This document shows, one piece after another, positions 1 through 9,820 of a DNA stretch of 64,000 bases. The stretch lies in assembly GCA_951804985.1 (NCBI GenBank), contig OX638134.1, positions 76,363,679-76,427,678 of the forward strand, given 5' to 3'. The stretch's first letter is position 1; the number at the start of each line of letters is the position of its first letter. Both the position numbers and the translations under genes were made by a program. The stretch comes from Dryomyza anilis (Eukaryota > Arthropoda > Insecta > Diptera > Dryomyzidae). The notes beneath the pieces are model-generated. The model was not told where the DNA came from. It saw nothing but the letters and a program-made list of their open reading frames with translations, and did not search any database.

Positions 1-223
1 AATTTTAATCTAGCAGCTGCTGCTGCGCGAACAACAACTAAACAGTCGCATCGAAACAAAAAATATCAACTATTCATCACTCAAAACCGTCACCCATAAT
101 GTAGGAGTTTTTCTTTTCAAGTGATCTCCAAGTGTTTTTGATTTTTTTTTTATTTTATATTTACTTTGCAGTTTTATTAATTGTTATTACGGTTGGCCAG
201 AAATCTTTAATCCATCTTTAATT

Positions 224-260
224 CATCAGTTGCTTGTGATCGGTGGTTTAAACAAGTTGT
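224..260 (+). promoter_or_regulatory. Candidate Inr/DPE core promoter of the 253-aa secreted protein gene
   Basis: An arthropod initiator TCAGT lies at 226-230. If its A (228) is +1, AGTTG at 255-259 sits at +28 and fits the DPE consensus RGWYV. No TATA box is seen at the expected distance. This would give a 5' UTR of about 121 bases before the ATG at 349. Short motifs like these occur by chance in AT-rich DNA, so this is a weak call. Confidence 0.3.
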
Positions 261-348
261 ATTTTGGTGATAAACTCAATGAATATAGTGTTGGAAATTT
301 ATCACACGATCTTTTAAGTGTAAAGAAATATATTAAACATTTGATAAA

Positions 349-2044
349 ATGCAGTCAAAGTGTTTTGTGATGTTAGGTATTTTAATGGCTGTGAATGCTG
401 TTCATGCGGAAGAGGATAAATACCATCAAGTGAGTCTATAGCAAATTTTAAAAAGATAGCTAAATATAAATACTGTATGTAGGATGAACTTATGTAGGAT
501 GAACCCAGAAAAAAATCCCTCAAATCACATTAAAATTGGTTAATAGGACAATTATTGATTTAATAGTATACAAAAATAAATCTTTTCATATAAATTTAAT
601 GGCAATGTTATGGTATTTTCTAGTATTTAATGGTATTTTCCGATTAAAATAATAATTTATCCTATTGACTATTTTTAATAATAAAAAAATATTATTTATA
701 TAGTATTTTTTCTGAGTGTGTAAAATATACAAGAATTTAAAACTTTTACATTTTTTTTTGACGATAACTGTATTGATAGGATGTATTTTAAAAATTAGAA
801 CCGATTAGAGAAATTTATTAATTTTGATCGTTAATTTGAACTATGCTCTGCATAATCATAAATCTTTTTCTTATTTATCATTAGATCCGAAATGCTAAAA
901 AAATCATTTAAAAACAGTCTAAAAAAATCAAAAAATTTCGAGTTTAGATTTAAATATCTTAAGAACATATCGGAATATTACTATTTGTAGGTATATTGTA
1001 ATTAGTCTTCATAATTGAAATTGCGTTTACAGGTTTTTGGAAAATTAATTGTGTAAGGGTCTGTAATTTAATTTAATTCAATTCTAAAAAGTGGCTGCAA
1101 AGGGCCCAAAATTTAGAAACGATTTTCTAAAAAAAAACATTCCGAAATAGAATTAAACTGAGTATGTAGCCAAAATCAAGAACTGCTAATTATATAGAAT
1201 TGATTTATGGGATGTCCATGGAAAATATTTACGTGAAAGCAATTCAAACGCAAATTGCTTTTAAGAACCAGCGTCCGTTAAAGGCATATATGTTGCGTGT
1301 TAAACTGATAATTTTTTAACGTTGTCACCATGCGCGTCAAAGAATTCCAAGCCTTTTTTTTAGAAATTAATTTTAATTATAAAAAAAAATGGTAAGTCTA
1401 AATAATGTTGATAAAGGAAGGCAGTTTATAAAACATATTATTAAATTGTCAAGTACATCATTCCGAAATGGACTAGGAGGATAATTGAAATGGCAAAAAC
1501 AGTTACAATATAAAACAGTTGGGAAGGTTAGATCACATGGGAAATTTTAAAGTAGGTGTAATTATGATAGTTAGGATTATCAAAATTATAGTCGGTCTAA
1601 GCCGACTATAAATACCCTACACATATGTGTGGTTACCATTCAAAGTGATATATAGGTCACCAGGGTATACGAATCCTGAAAATAACTACAAACTTTCCAT
1701 CCCTGAAGATTTTTCTTTCATTTGATACCCATATTTACAAATGGGTAGGTATACCGAATTTCGATTTTTTTTTTTGTGAACCACAAGTCTTTTCGCCGGA
1801 AAACATTATTATCATGTATTTGAGCATGATATCAATATATATTTGACCAAAAAAGCACGTATCCTAAGCACGTATAGATAAAAATTGATCTTTATATGTA
1901 CATTTTATATGAGGTATTTGAACATAAGTGGTCGGATCATAGGTCACAATGGACCGATCTCGCCAACAGCGTAGGTATATTAGTAATCTAAGTTATAAGT
2001 TTCATTAATCTAGCTTTTCAATTTTAAAAGTAGTAGGGATTTCA

Positions 2045-2094
<50 letters not shown>

Positions 2095-5000
2095 GGACAG
2101 ACAGACGGACAATCAAGAATATATATACTTTTCCATACCGGAGATGCTTCCTTCTGGGTGTTACAAACGGCGTACCAAACTGAATATACCCTTTCACTCT
2201 TAGTGTAGAGTATAAAAATAAATAAATAAAATAACTTGGAAAATTTAATAAATAAAATAATATATATCGTTGTTGTAGACGTAAAATACATTATTTCCAA
2301 ATAGATTTTATTGCATTTTTATACCCTACACCTATGAGGTACAGGGTATATTAACTTGGTGCATATATTGTAACGCCCCTTAGGAGGCGTGTCCGGTATG
2401 GAAAAGTATATATATTCTTGATCAGCATGACTACTTGAGTCCGTTTAGCCATGTCCGTCTGTCTGTCTGTCCGTCTTGCTGTCCGAATACAGAATAACTT
2501 GAGAAATTCTAATCAGAATGCGATAAAATTTCGTATTATTATATTTTAGCCAAAAGTAGGAACTGAGTTTGAAAATGAGCCAAATCGGTCAGCGGACACG
2601 CCCACCTCCCATACAAGTCACTTTTTTTGTAACTCTTTAGGAACTAATAAAGAAAAGTATTCAAGATATAGGTATAAAATTTAAAACGTGTTGTTATAAT
2701 TCACCTAAAAATATGTGGTCCAAAAATTGGCGTTTTTCATTATTTCCCGGGTTTTCATAGTGAAAATTTGATCCGTAAATTATTAAAATGAAATATTAGC
2801 TTTTCAAAATTTTAAATATAGACGTTGTCCGCCCAATTATATGTTTCTATTTTTTTTATTAGTTTTTTTATACTTTTATATACATTTTTAATTTTTTAAT
2901 TTATGGGAATATAAGACGTAAATTTCTGATATGTGAATAATATTCTGACGGTGGGGAGGTTCAGCATAATTAAAATCTTTAAAATTAAGGTATGCAATTA
3001 AATATCCCACATTAATATCCCCACCAAAGGTGTAGGGTATTCCATAGTCGGGCCCGACCGACTATAAAAATCCGCCCCATGTGACCGAACTTACCCATGT
3101 GACCTAACTTTCCCAACTCGTTTGCCATAAACTTTAGTTACCCTTTTGGAAAAATCATGGTTTTTTTAAGCAGTTTTAATCAAAAAAATGTTAAATGTTG
3201 TGAAAAAAACATTATTAAGCAGAAAAACGTGTAGAGGTTTTCAATTTCATTTCCACTTTAAAAGAACAAAAATGTTCAGATTTTTTGCAATCTTCAAGGG
3301 CTGTCCAAAACATTAATAAAAGCCAAACGAAAAAAAAAATTCTTAGGCAAAATTCGCAAAAATTTTGAAAAAACTAAATAAAACTTGAAGACAGTTTAAA
3401 CAGTTTATTAGAGCAGTAACACAAAAATCTACATTATAAAGGGCTATGCCATGTCCTTCATAAATGGACGGAGGCATCCATGGCACTTCTATGGCTCTAC
3501 ACAAATCCAAAAAAGAAACAAAAAATTGTAAAAAAGTGAGGGCGTCAGCGCACGCGTTTTTGAGGATTGTGTGAAGTTTCATCAAGGTTTTCAAAAAAAG
3601 GACCGTTCTTCTTTTATAATCTAAAAGAAAAATTTAAACAAAAGAAGGACTGTCTTTCTTGTGAACACATTTTATTTTCAGGAACAATGGTTTAAAAAGA
3701 TCTCTCGTGCCAAAAAAAGGATAAATGGTCACCGTATCTGGAACATATCCGTATCCGATACTAATTTGTTCAGTAAAAACTCTGTCAGCAATGACTTAAC
3801 CCTTCTGCACAAATTGGGTCAAAATGACCCAATCTTATGGAAAATCGCGATTTTAGGTATTTCAAAACAAATATATTTTTTTCTTGTTTTTATTATTTTT
3901 TGATAAAAATGATTGAAAAAATTTAATTTAATAAAAAATAACGATGTTTTCATATTCAATATTTATGGCAATGAGTGGGTCAATTTGACCCAATTTGAAT
4001 AGGGGCATGTTTGCAATTTGTGCAGAAGGATTAAGAGATCAATTGAGAAATCTTAATTTTTGCCTTGCACTTTTATGTTTACCAGAAAATAATGTTCTTA
4101 CTAAATTTTAAAAAATGAAGAGAGACAAATTAATAACACAACAATATTAGTATGACACTTCGATCAAGTTCAAGATTCCAATCAAGATGTCATATTCACC
4201 CTAGTGGAAATTGGTTAAAGTTAGCCTCAATTCCCATCAACCTGAATTGATCCTAATCTGGGTAGACTAAAATAATCCTAATTTCAAATTCACGAAAGGC
4301 AAACTTATCCATCTTTTACAAACAATCCTGATCTAAAGACTACTTAATGGAACCTGATCTGACACTTATAGTATGATCGATATGTTATTAAAAACATTTT
4401 ATAATAAAATTGGGTAACAAAAAAAGGGTAAGTTTTGACAATTTCATCAGTATAACAACTTCGAATATGCGTAACATTTTGAATCAGACACTGGGGTTTA
4501 TTCTCGTTTGATGAGAAATAAAAAACGAGAATTAAAATGAGACAAAAACTATTTTCATATTTTGTTATTAATATAAACAAATATATTTTATCTTATTTTC
4601 ATTCCCATTTTATATTTCTCAGCAAACGAGAATATGGCCTCTCATGTGGAAACCTTATTTGAAATAAAGCAACCCTAGTAGAAATTTTGGTAGGGCCATG
4701 GTCATGAAGTGATCATGTCATTATTTGAGATGATCGGGATATGACGAGACCCATAATGTCCTTGTAACGCAGTGTCCTGATCATGCACTGACCTCAGGCC
4801 ATGATCATGTACTGATCGGGCAATTCCCCATTTTATTATTTACCCGACAATTGCCTTGTCAGAGCCCGAGCATAATATGGTTTCTCTCATTAAATCTCGA
4901 TCATTGTCTGATGTCATTTTGTTATGAGGAACAAATAATGTAGCTATGATCGGGAATATTGACTATTTAGATAATGCCAACCCTGGTATGGTAAGCATGA

Positions 5001-7017
5001 TAAGGGCACGCAAAGGCAATGATCATATTTTCTCTAATAGGACTTACCCAACGAAAACCCGATCATTTCCCGATGACGCATCGGGCAAATTTCTACTAGG
5101 GAAGCCTTTGATTGCAACCTGAACTAAATTTCCACTCGGGCAGTTTTTGACGATTCCCTAAAGGCAACTATCGTGTTTATCGTTTTTCTATATATTTGAA
5201 ACTTTGAGTTTTTAACATTTTGTATTTTATGTCTGATTTTTTTCTTATTGCAATGAAAAATACTTTAGATAATATTTTAAAGTTAAAATTAAATTGTAAA
5301 ACTGAACCATAGAGATGAGGTTTGATTTAATAAGCAGTATTTTGTCGAAGATTTAAAAATTAAATATGTTTTTAATTTTTCTCAGTAATCAGCGATTATT
5401 TTCTTTGATCTTTAAGAAATCGCTTCATAGAGCTAACCCGAAAATAATCAATTTCTGCTGTCAAGATATGATTCACAACCTTTAAAAATTAGCTTTATAG
5501 ATCTGCAAACAAAGTTTACTGTTGTACCGCGTTATTTTTAAAATTAAATTAATAATATTAAATTATTAATTATTAAGGTTATTATGAATATTAAAATATA
5601 TATTTTTTGGTATTTGACAATTTCGTGTTCAATTAATAAATTTTGATATATTAACAACTATGACTTTTCGCATTATAACTTGACCTTTACTATCAAAAAC
5701 ACTCCTTAGGAATTCAAATGGACGATATAATGATTTTAAAATATGGTAATATTTTTAAAAACGAAAAAAAAAATGTGTCTATATTATTGATTAATAACCT
5801 CTGTCGGAACTATCAATGAACTTAAAAATAATAATTCATTTATAATAATTACTATAGTAATACATATAAAAAAATCAATAAAAAGACACAATAACCATGT
5901 GTTAATTTAAAATTCAAAGATTAAAAAAAGCAACAATTTAAAGATCATTTATTAAAAACTAAATCAGTTTTGTAGACTGGGAAATGTGTGTACAGGCAAA
6001 AAAAAGTGTTAATTAATGTACAAAAATATTAGGCAAAAACTTGAGATATTTCACGCATATCAAGCAAACAAAATGAAATAATAATAGTAATTTTGACAAT
6101 GATTTTTTTTTGTATATTTTTAATGATTTGTTTTTCTACTAGAAACGTCAAATCTATCGTGAACAGGTGTTGCCACACGCAGGCGGACGTATACCAGATA
6201 CGGCCTTTCAAACGGATCGTTTATTTCTGAACCGTTTGCAAAAGGAAGGTATTGCATTGCCGGATGGAGTGGTGCCAGAGCAACGTAATCCTCAAGTAAT
6301 TATATTTAAATATTTAAAAAATAATTTGTAATAAATATAAATGTATAAAAAAAAACAATAAACAGGTCTATCAGTATTACGACAAATCAATGCGTGAGGT
6401 TTATCATGTTGCTCTCAGTTCGGATGCGCGTTACACGCCACACGAAGGACGTTTTCAATATACGGATGTTCCATCCGTAGAGACTACGTATTTGTATCCG
6501 CAAATACACGGTCAACCGAATCGAGTGCCGGGAAAAGTACCCGCCTATCCGATCTACAAACAGCTGCAATTACACAATCCGCAATTGAATCAAGTAAAGC
6601 TGCAGCCGAAAAAGAAAAGTAATTTGAGAATTTTATATGATTCTATTTTATAAATATAAAAATCTCTTTTTCAGCGCAAATTTTAAATGTCAGTCCTTTG
6701 TCGTTTGGCATGAAAAATAATTTAAAATCTCCAAAAACCGAAACGTATCAAAATTTTAATATTATTAATACGCCTGTGGCACCACCTGGCATTCGCAGTG
6801 GCAGCGGCTATCACTACTTTCCTGATCAGAAATCATCTAATGTGCGTGAAAAATATTTAATTATATAGTTTTTTTTTGTAATTTATTTTTGTTAAAATTT
6901 ATTTTGCAGGTTTTTAATGATTTTGATGCGCTTTTCAACAATTTCGATTTACACGAGTCGCAGACTTCGTACAACGAGCAGTTGCCTAAATACCCTCTGC
7001 AAAATTTAGCATATTAG
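349..7017 (+). CDS. Unrecognised secreted protein, 253 aa, five exons
   Basis: Spliced gene: exons 349-429, 6143-6295, 6366-6618, 6675-6841 and 6910-7017 (TAG 7015-7017). All introns are GT..AG (donors GTGAGT, GTAATT, GTAATT, GTGCGT), and the frame stays open across every junction. Only intron 3 splits a codon. Residues 1-20 form a clear signal peptide (basic start, hydrophobic core, cleavage probably after VHA20), so the product should enter the secretory pathway. The mature part is hydrophilic, rich in Tyr, Pro, Gln and Asn, and has almost no cysteine. It has a basic patch (QPKKK, about 158-162) and no membrane segment or domain I recognise. Intron 1 is 5.7 kb and full of transposons; the other introns are 56-70 bases. 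The next gene encodes a chitin-binding secreted protein, so an extracellular-matrix or cuticle role is possible but is only an inference from position. The exon structure is more certain than the function. Confidence 0.8.
533..716. repeat. Dispersed repeat, copy with empty CACTA-MITE site
   Basis: This AT-rich stretch in intron 1 matches 7181-7743 along its length (AATAGGACAATTATTGATT near its start, AGTATTTTTTCTGAG at its end). The other copy carries a 415 bp insertion at TTA, which here is present once at 552-554. It is an old interspersed repeat of unknown class. Confidence 0.65.
717..1154. other. Intron sequence, no feature seen
   Basis: AT-rich first-intron DNA of the secreted protein gene. 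I see no coding signal, inverted repeat or tandem repeat in it. Confidence 0.5.
1155..1224 (+). repeat. Fragment related to the CACTA-like MITE at 7204-7618
   Basis: AACTGAGTATG followed by GCTAATTATATAGAATTGAT, then TATGGGATGTCCATGG, matches 7531-7602 inside the CACTA-like MITE in the same order, with a short deletion. No CACTACCC end is visible here, so this is a truncated or decayed relative. Confidence 0.5.
1225..1586. other. Intron sequence, no feature seen
   Basis: AT-rich intron 1 DNA between repeats. I see no coding, RNA or repeat signal. Confidence 0.45.
1587..2215 (-). mobile_element. DINE-1/mini-me-like element (non-autonomous Helentron type), inverted copy
   Basis: Read on the minus strand this copy starts near 2215 with a TATACTCTACACT motif. 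It then holds a (GTCY)n microsatellite and ends with GTGTAGGGTAT followed by a short palindrome, TAGTCGGCTTAGACCGACTA (1589-1608). The same order is found on the plus strand at 2321-3066, so the two copies face each other. A central GTCY microsatellite plus a terminal hairpin is typical of Drosophila mini-me/DINE-1 elements, which are regarded as Helentron-derived. The family assignment is by layout, not by alignment. Confidence 0.55.
2046..2110. repeat. (ACAG)n / (GTCY)n microsatellite
   Basis: About 16 tandem tetranucleotides of ACAG with ACGG variants, inside the inverted DINE-1-like copy. The shorter partner tract in the other copy is at 2453-2486. Confidence 0.9.
2321..3066 (+). mobile_element. 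DINE-1/mini-me-like element, forward copy
   Basis: Starts with ATACCCTACACC, holds a short GTCY tract (2453-2486) and a run GTATGGAAAAGTATATATAT shared in inverted form with 2110-2160. It ends with GTAGGGTAT and the hairpin ATAGTCGGGCCCGACCGACTATA-like terminus at 3044-3066. AAAAT follows at 3067-3071 and also precedes the partner copy at 1582-1586, so the pair may have inserted as one unit. Confidence 0.55.
2453..2486. repeat. Short (GTCY)n microsatellite
   Basis: GTCCGTCTGTCTGTCTGTCC-type tetranucleotides, the internal proto-microsatellite of the forward DINE-1-like copy. It is much shorter than its inverted partner at 2046-2110. Confidence 0.75.
3072..3795. other. Intron sequence, no feature seen
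   Basis: AT-rich first-intron DNA. Short open frames exist on both strands but have no start context, splice pattern or recognisable protein content. Confidence 0.45.
3800..4030. mobile_element. piggyBac-like MITE with TTAA target duplication
   Basis: A 231 bp element with terminal inverted repeats CCCTTCTGCACAAATTG (3800-3816) and CAATTTGTGCAGAAGGA (4014-4030), differing only at the last base. TTAA lies directly outside both ends (3796-3799 and 4031-4034), the target site of piggyBac-type transposases. Two short palindromes, GGGTCAAAATGACCC and GGGTCAATTTGACCC, sit just inside the ends. It has no coding capacity. Confidence 0.75.
4501..4632. mobile_element. 132 bp TA-flanked MITE (TTCTCGTTTG ends)
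   Basis: Inverted repeats TTCTCGTTTGATGAGAAAT (4501-4519) and ATTTCTCAGCAAACGAGAA (4614-4632) differ only at the two bases between CGTTTG and GAGAAAT. TA flanks both sides (4499-4500, 4633-4634), as expected for a Tc1/mariner-mobilised MITE. Confidence 0.65.
4673..5101. mobile_element. 429 bp MITE (CCCTAGTAGAAATTT ends)
   Basis: CCCTAGTAGAAATTTT at 4673-4688 is mirrored by AAATTTCTACTAGGG ending at 5101. The interior is full of GATCGGG/CCCGATC and ATGATC words on both strands. No coding sequence. The target duplication is not clear (AAGCAA left, AAGCC right). A decayed relative may lie at 7770-7860. Confidence 0.65.
5141..6142. other. Intron 1, 3' part, no feature seen
   Basis: Very AT-rich DNA leading to the acceptor at 6141-6142, with a T-rich tract just before it. 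I see no other feature. Confidence 0.5.
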
Positions 7018-7097
7018 ATGATTTTTTTTTTGCTTTTTGTTATCTATAAAATATTTTTTTTATAAAACTCTTTATTTTAAGTTTAGCCAATGCGTAA

Positions 7098-7103
7098 AAT
7101 AAA
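7098..7103 (+). terminator. Poly(A) signal AATAAA of the 253-aa gene
   Basis: AATAAA lies 81 bases after the TAG stop. It is the first canonical hexamer downstream and is followed by a T-rich stretch. Confidence 0.5.
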
Positions 7104-7203
7104 TATCAAATAATTCTTTTTTGTATTGAAGTAAAATTTGTTTGTAAATATGTCCATAAATACTTCCATAAAATCCCAATAAATTTGGTCAATAGGACAA
7201 TTA

Positions 7204-7618
7204 CACTACCCAACAAAACGAGAATATCATTTTGCCAAGGACATACTATGGGTGTGTGCGAGTTGGACTAAATTGCTGATAAAACTAAATGTTGTCGGTA
7301 ATGCAGCGTTTACTTTTCAATTTATCAAATTTTCAAGCAAACTAAATTAATCTAAATTGGAAGACAGCAAACAGACATATAATAATAAATTTATTGGGAA
7401 CTTTATCAATTACCGGTTACCGAATGGCGATCGAATGAAAATCCATACAATTTAGATTAGTCAGCAATTTAGTCGAACTCGCACACACCCTATATATCAA
7501 TTCTATATTAGAGGCAACGTAACAGGAAAAAAACTGAGTATGCTGTTCAATTCAGTACCAGCTAATTATATAGAATTGATGTATGGGATGTCTATGGGAA
7601 AAATCGTGTTGGGTAGTG
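7204..7618. mobile_element. CACTA-like MITE, 415 bp, with TTA target duplication
   Basis: Ends CACTACCCAACA (7204-7215) and TGTTGGGTAGTG (7607-7618) are perfect inverted repeats. TTA is repeated at 7201-7203 and 7619-7621. The related repeat at 533-716 has the unoccupied site with a single TTA (552-554), which fixes the borders. A CACTA start and a 3 bp duplication suit the CACTA/CMC superfamily. A second MITE at about 7249-7491 is inserted in it, so the original element was about 172 bp. No coding capacity. Confidence 0.75.
7249..7491. mobile_element. MITE (GGGTGTGTGCGA ends), copy 1, nested
   Basis: GGGTGTGTGCGAGTTGGAC at the left is mirrored by CAGCAATTTAGTCGAACTCG and CACACACCC at the right. 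The subterminal word CGACTAAATTGCTGACTAAA occurs in both orientations. The second copy at 13774-14020 matches it throughout (for example TTACCGAATGGCGATCGAAT). TA-rich flanks make the exact duplication uncertain. Confidence 0.75.
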
Positions 7619-7743
7619 TTATTGATTTACATATTTTATATATAAATATTTTTAATGATATTTACCGATTGAAATTATAATGAATAGGTACTATTGACTT
7701 ATTTTAATAGTAAAAAACTATTAATTATAGTATTTTTTCTGAG

Positions 7744-8281
7744 TTTAGTTAAAATGTATATCCACGTTATATCCAAGCAGAAATTATTCTGGGGACATGA
7801 TCGGGAAGTGATCATTGCACTTTTCCATTTCAAAACCCACTGTAGTGAAAATTTGTTAAGGTTGTTTTCAATCCCTCCGTGAAGAGAATTCAATGAGGCA
7901 TACCTGAAATGATACTACTGATCATGATCGACAATGTATCGACTTTCAAATCCACGTAAGAAACAACATACTTTCCATAAAACCTTTTCGAAAAACCTGA
8001 TATAAACAAATGTAAAGTAATCTCATCTGACACTTATGAATAAACTTGATTAAAAATAATTTTATTGTTTCTCGGGATAAACCGGAATATTATTAATATC
8101 ATAAAATTCTGAATTTTAATAATATAAAAATTCTGAAACAAAATTATTCTATTAAAATAAGATATACTATAGTAAATATAAATAAAAATAGTTTACAAGT
8201 AATCCAAAATGAGCCGGCAGCCTATCCCGCAACATCAATGGCGTCACGTTTTGAATCGGATTTCACATCCATCTCATATTT
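7744..8281. other. Intergenic DNA with decayed MITE traces
   Basis: ACATGATCGGGAAGTGATCATTG near 7795 resembles the interior of the 4673-5101 MITE, and ATCTGACACTTATGAATAAA near 8025 resembles 4355-4380 in the outer MITE. No gene is seen. Confidence 0.35.
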
Positions 8282-8505
8282 GAAGGCAGGCAAGTCTGAT
8301 TACACCATGATATCATTCTGAACTGATATCATTCAGAAATGATATCTACTCAAATTAGGTAAATTTTTACAAGGAATATCTGTCAATTTTCGGCGGAAGG
8401 CAGGCAAGTCTGATTACACCATGATATCATCCTGAACTGATATCATTCAGAAATGATTTCCACCCAAATTAGGTAAATTTTTACAAGGAATATCTGTCAA
8501 TTTTC
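8282..8505. repeat. Tandem duplication, 2 x 114 bp
   Basis: Units 8282-8395 and 8396-about 8505 differ by only a few substitutions. Each holds GGCAGGCAAGTCTGATTACA and an internal palindrome TGATATCATTCWGAACTGATATCATTCAGAAATGATATC-like run of TGATATCA words. Confidence 0.85.
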
Positions 8506-8924
8506 GATCAAATATGTCAAATAAAGAAGAACGATCTAAACCATAAAATTTCGATTAAAACCGTTTTTATAATTATACAAAATACAAAAACATAGACAAA
8601 AATAGACTCTAACGTGTATTAAATTTGTAAATGTAGTTAAAATGATTTAATTAGTTCTAACTCTATACCACCGATGTTTTCTTTTATTTCATAAATTCTA
8701 AATTTTCGTACCCTAGTAGTATGGTATCTATTATTGCATACATTTAGGATCATAGATAATGTTTACTACACTGAGAACAAAATAATTTAAAATTTTTGAT
8801 TTTTTGCATATTTAGTTTAGTATCTTTAGTGTTGACATTATATTATTTTCGTTTCGGCTTATCCAAATATGTCATTCATTTTTATATCAGTCATTTTTAA
8901 ATTTTGACCGTGTAGTATTTCCAG

Positions 8925-9545
8925 ATAAATATTGTTCGAAGAACAATTGTCTCGGGTAAGAATTCTCTCGTGGAAAAATTATCTCAGGGATGATTTTTAT
9001 TGAGTTAGTATTATCCGGGAAAGTATGGTACGTGAACGTATTGGTCGTAGAATGATTGTTTTAGTTAAGAATTATCTCTGGGAAGAATTACCTCAGAGTA
9101 TAATTGTCTCGGAATAGGTAGTACTTACTGTTCGGGGCAGAAGTACTTACTGTTCGGGTCGAAAAATGTTCTTGGGCTAGCATTGTCTCTAAGAAGTATT
9201 TCCAGACTCCGGGAAGCATTGTCCGAGGAAGATTTGTACGGGAAAATAATGTTCCGGGATGTATTGTCTGGGGAGTGATTATATTAGATAAGAATTAACT
9301 CGAATTGGTATTATCCATGGAAGTATTACTCGAGAAAGTATTGTCCAGAGAAGTAACATACGGGGAAGTATTGTATCGGGTAAGAATTGTCAAGGGTAAG
9401 AATTTTCACGTGTATGAATTATCTCACGAGAAGAATAATCTCGAGTTAGTATTATCCGGGGAAGAATTGTAGAATTGTCAAGCTTTATGTCTTGGAAGAA
9501 TTGCCTCAGGAAAGAATTCTCTCGCGAAAATAATGTTCGTTCAAA
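8925..9545. repeat. Degenerate minisatellite, about 17-bp unit
   Basis: About 620 bases in which GAAGAATTGTCTCGGGT-like words recur at roughly 15-20 bp spacing with many substitutions (GGTAAGAATTCTCTCG, GGAAGTATTGTCCGG, GGGAAGCATTGTCCG). It has no sustained open frame or inverted ends. Confidence 0.65.
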
Positions 9546-9820
9546 AACATAGAAATTATATTTTTTCGATATTCGATTTTTTTTAGAAGGAATTAAAATC
9601 ATATCTAAAACTGAAACCGAAATTATTCAAATGAAGCGATGTCTCAAACCTATAGATAAAGATGATTTCGTACATATTTTAAAAATATAAAAAAAATAAA
9701 AAGAAAATTTTCGTCAGAGGTAAGAAAAAAAAAATCGATTTTAAAATTTAGTATTAAAATAAAATATTAAAATTAAATTTTGTAATTTATTTGTTAAACA
9801 TATACAAAGTTATCGTTTTA

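Larger units (their letters stand above)
4199..5140. mobile_element. Outer MITE (CCCTAGTGGAAATT ends) carrying two inner elements
   Basis: CCCTAGTGGAAATT at 4199-4212 is mirrored by AAATTTCCACTCGGG at 5126-5140. Two smaller inverted-repeat elements lie inside (4501-4632 and 4673-5101), which leaves only about 380 bp of the host element. The outer and inner families share similar ends (CCCTAGTRGAAATT) and are probably related. Confidence 0.5.
7181..7743. repeat. Dispersed repeat, copy split by the CACTA-like MITE
   Basis: Outside 7204-7621 this stretch follows the same order of words as 533-716. It is interrupted exactly at TTA by a 415 bp element. See the finding on the empty site. Confidence 0.65.

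Noticed and set aside
2010..2300. 96-codon open frame with CPSVCLSV repeats
   Set aside because: It is the translation of the ACAG microsatellite and its flanks in a DINE-1-like element.
3343..3594. 83-codon open frame in intron 1
   Set aside because: No recognisable protein, no splice or start context, AT-rich intron DNA. Chance frame.
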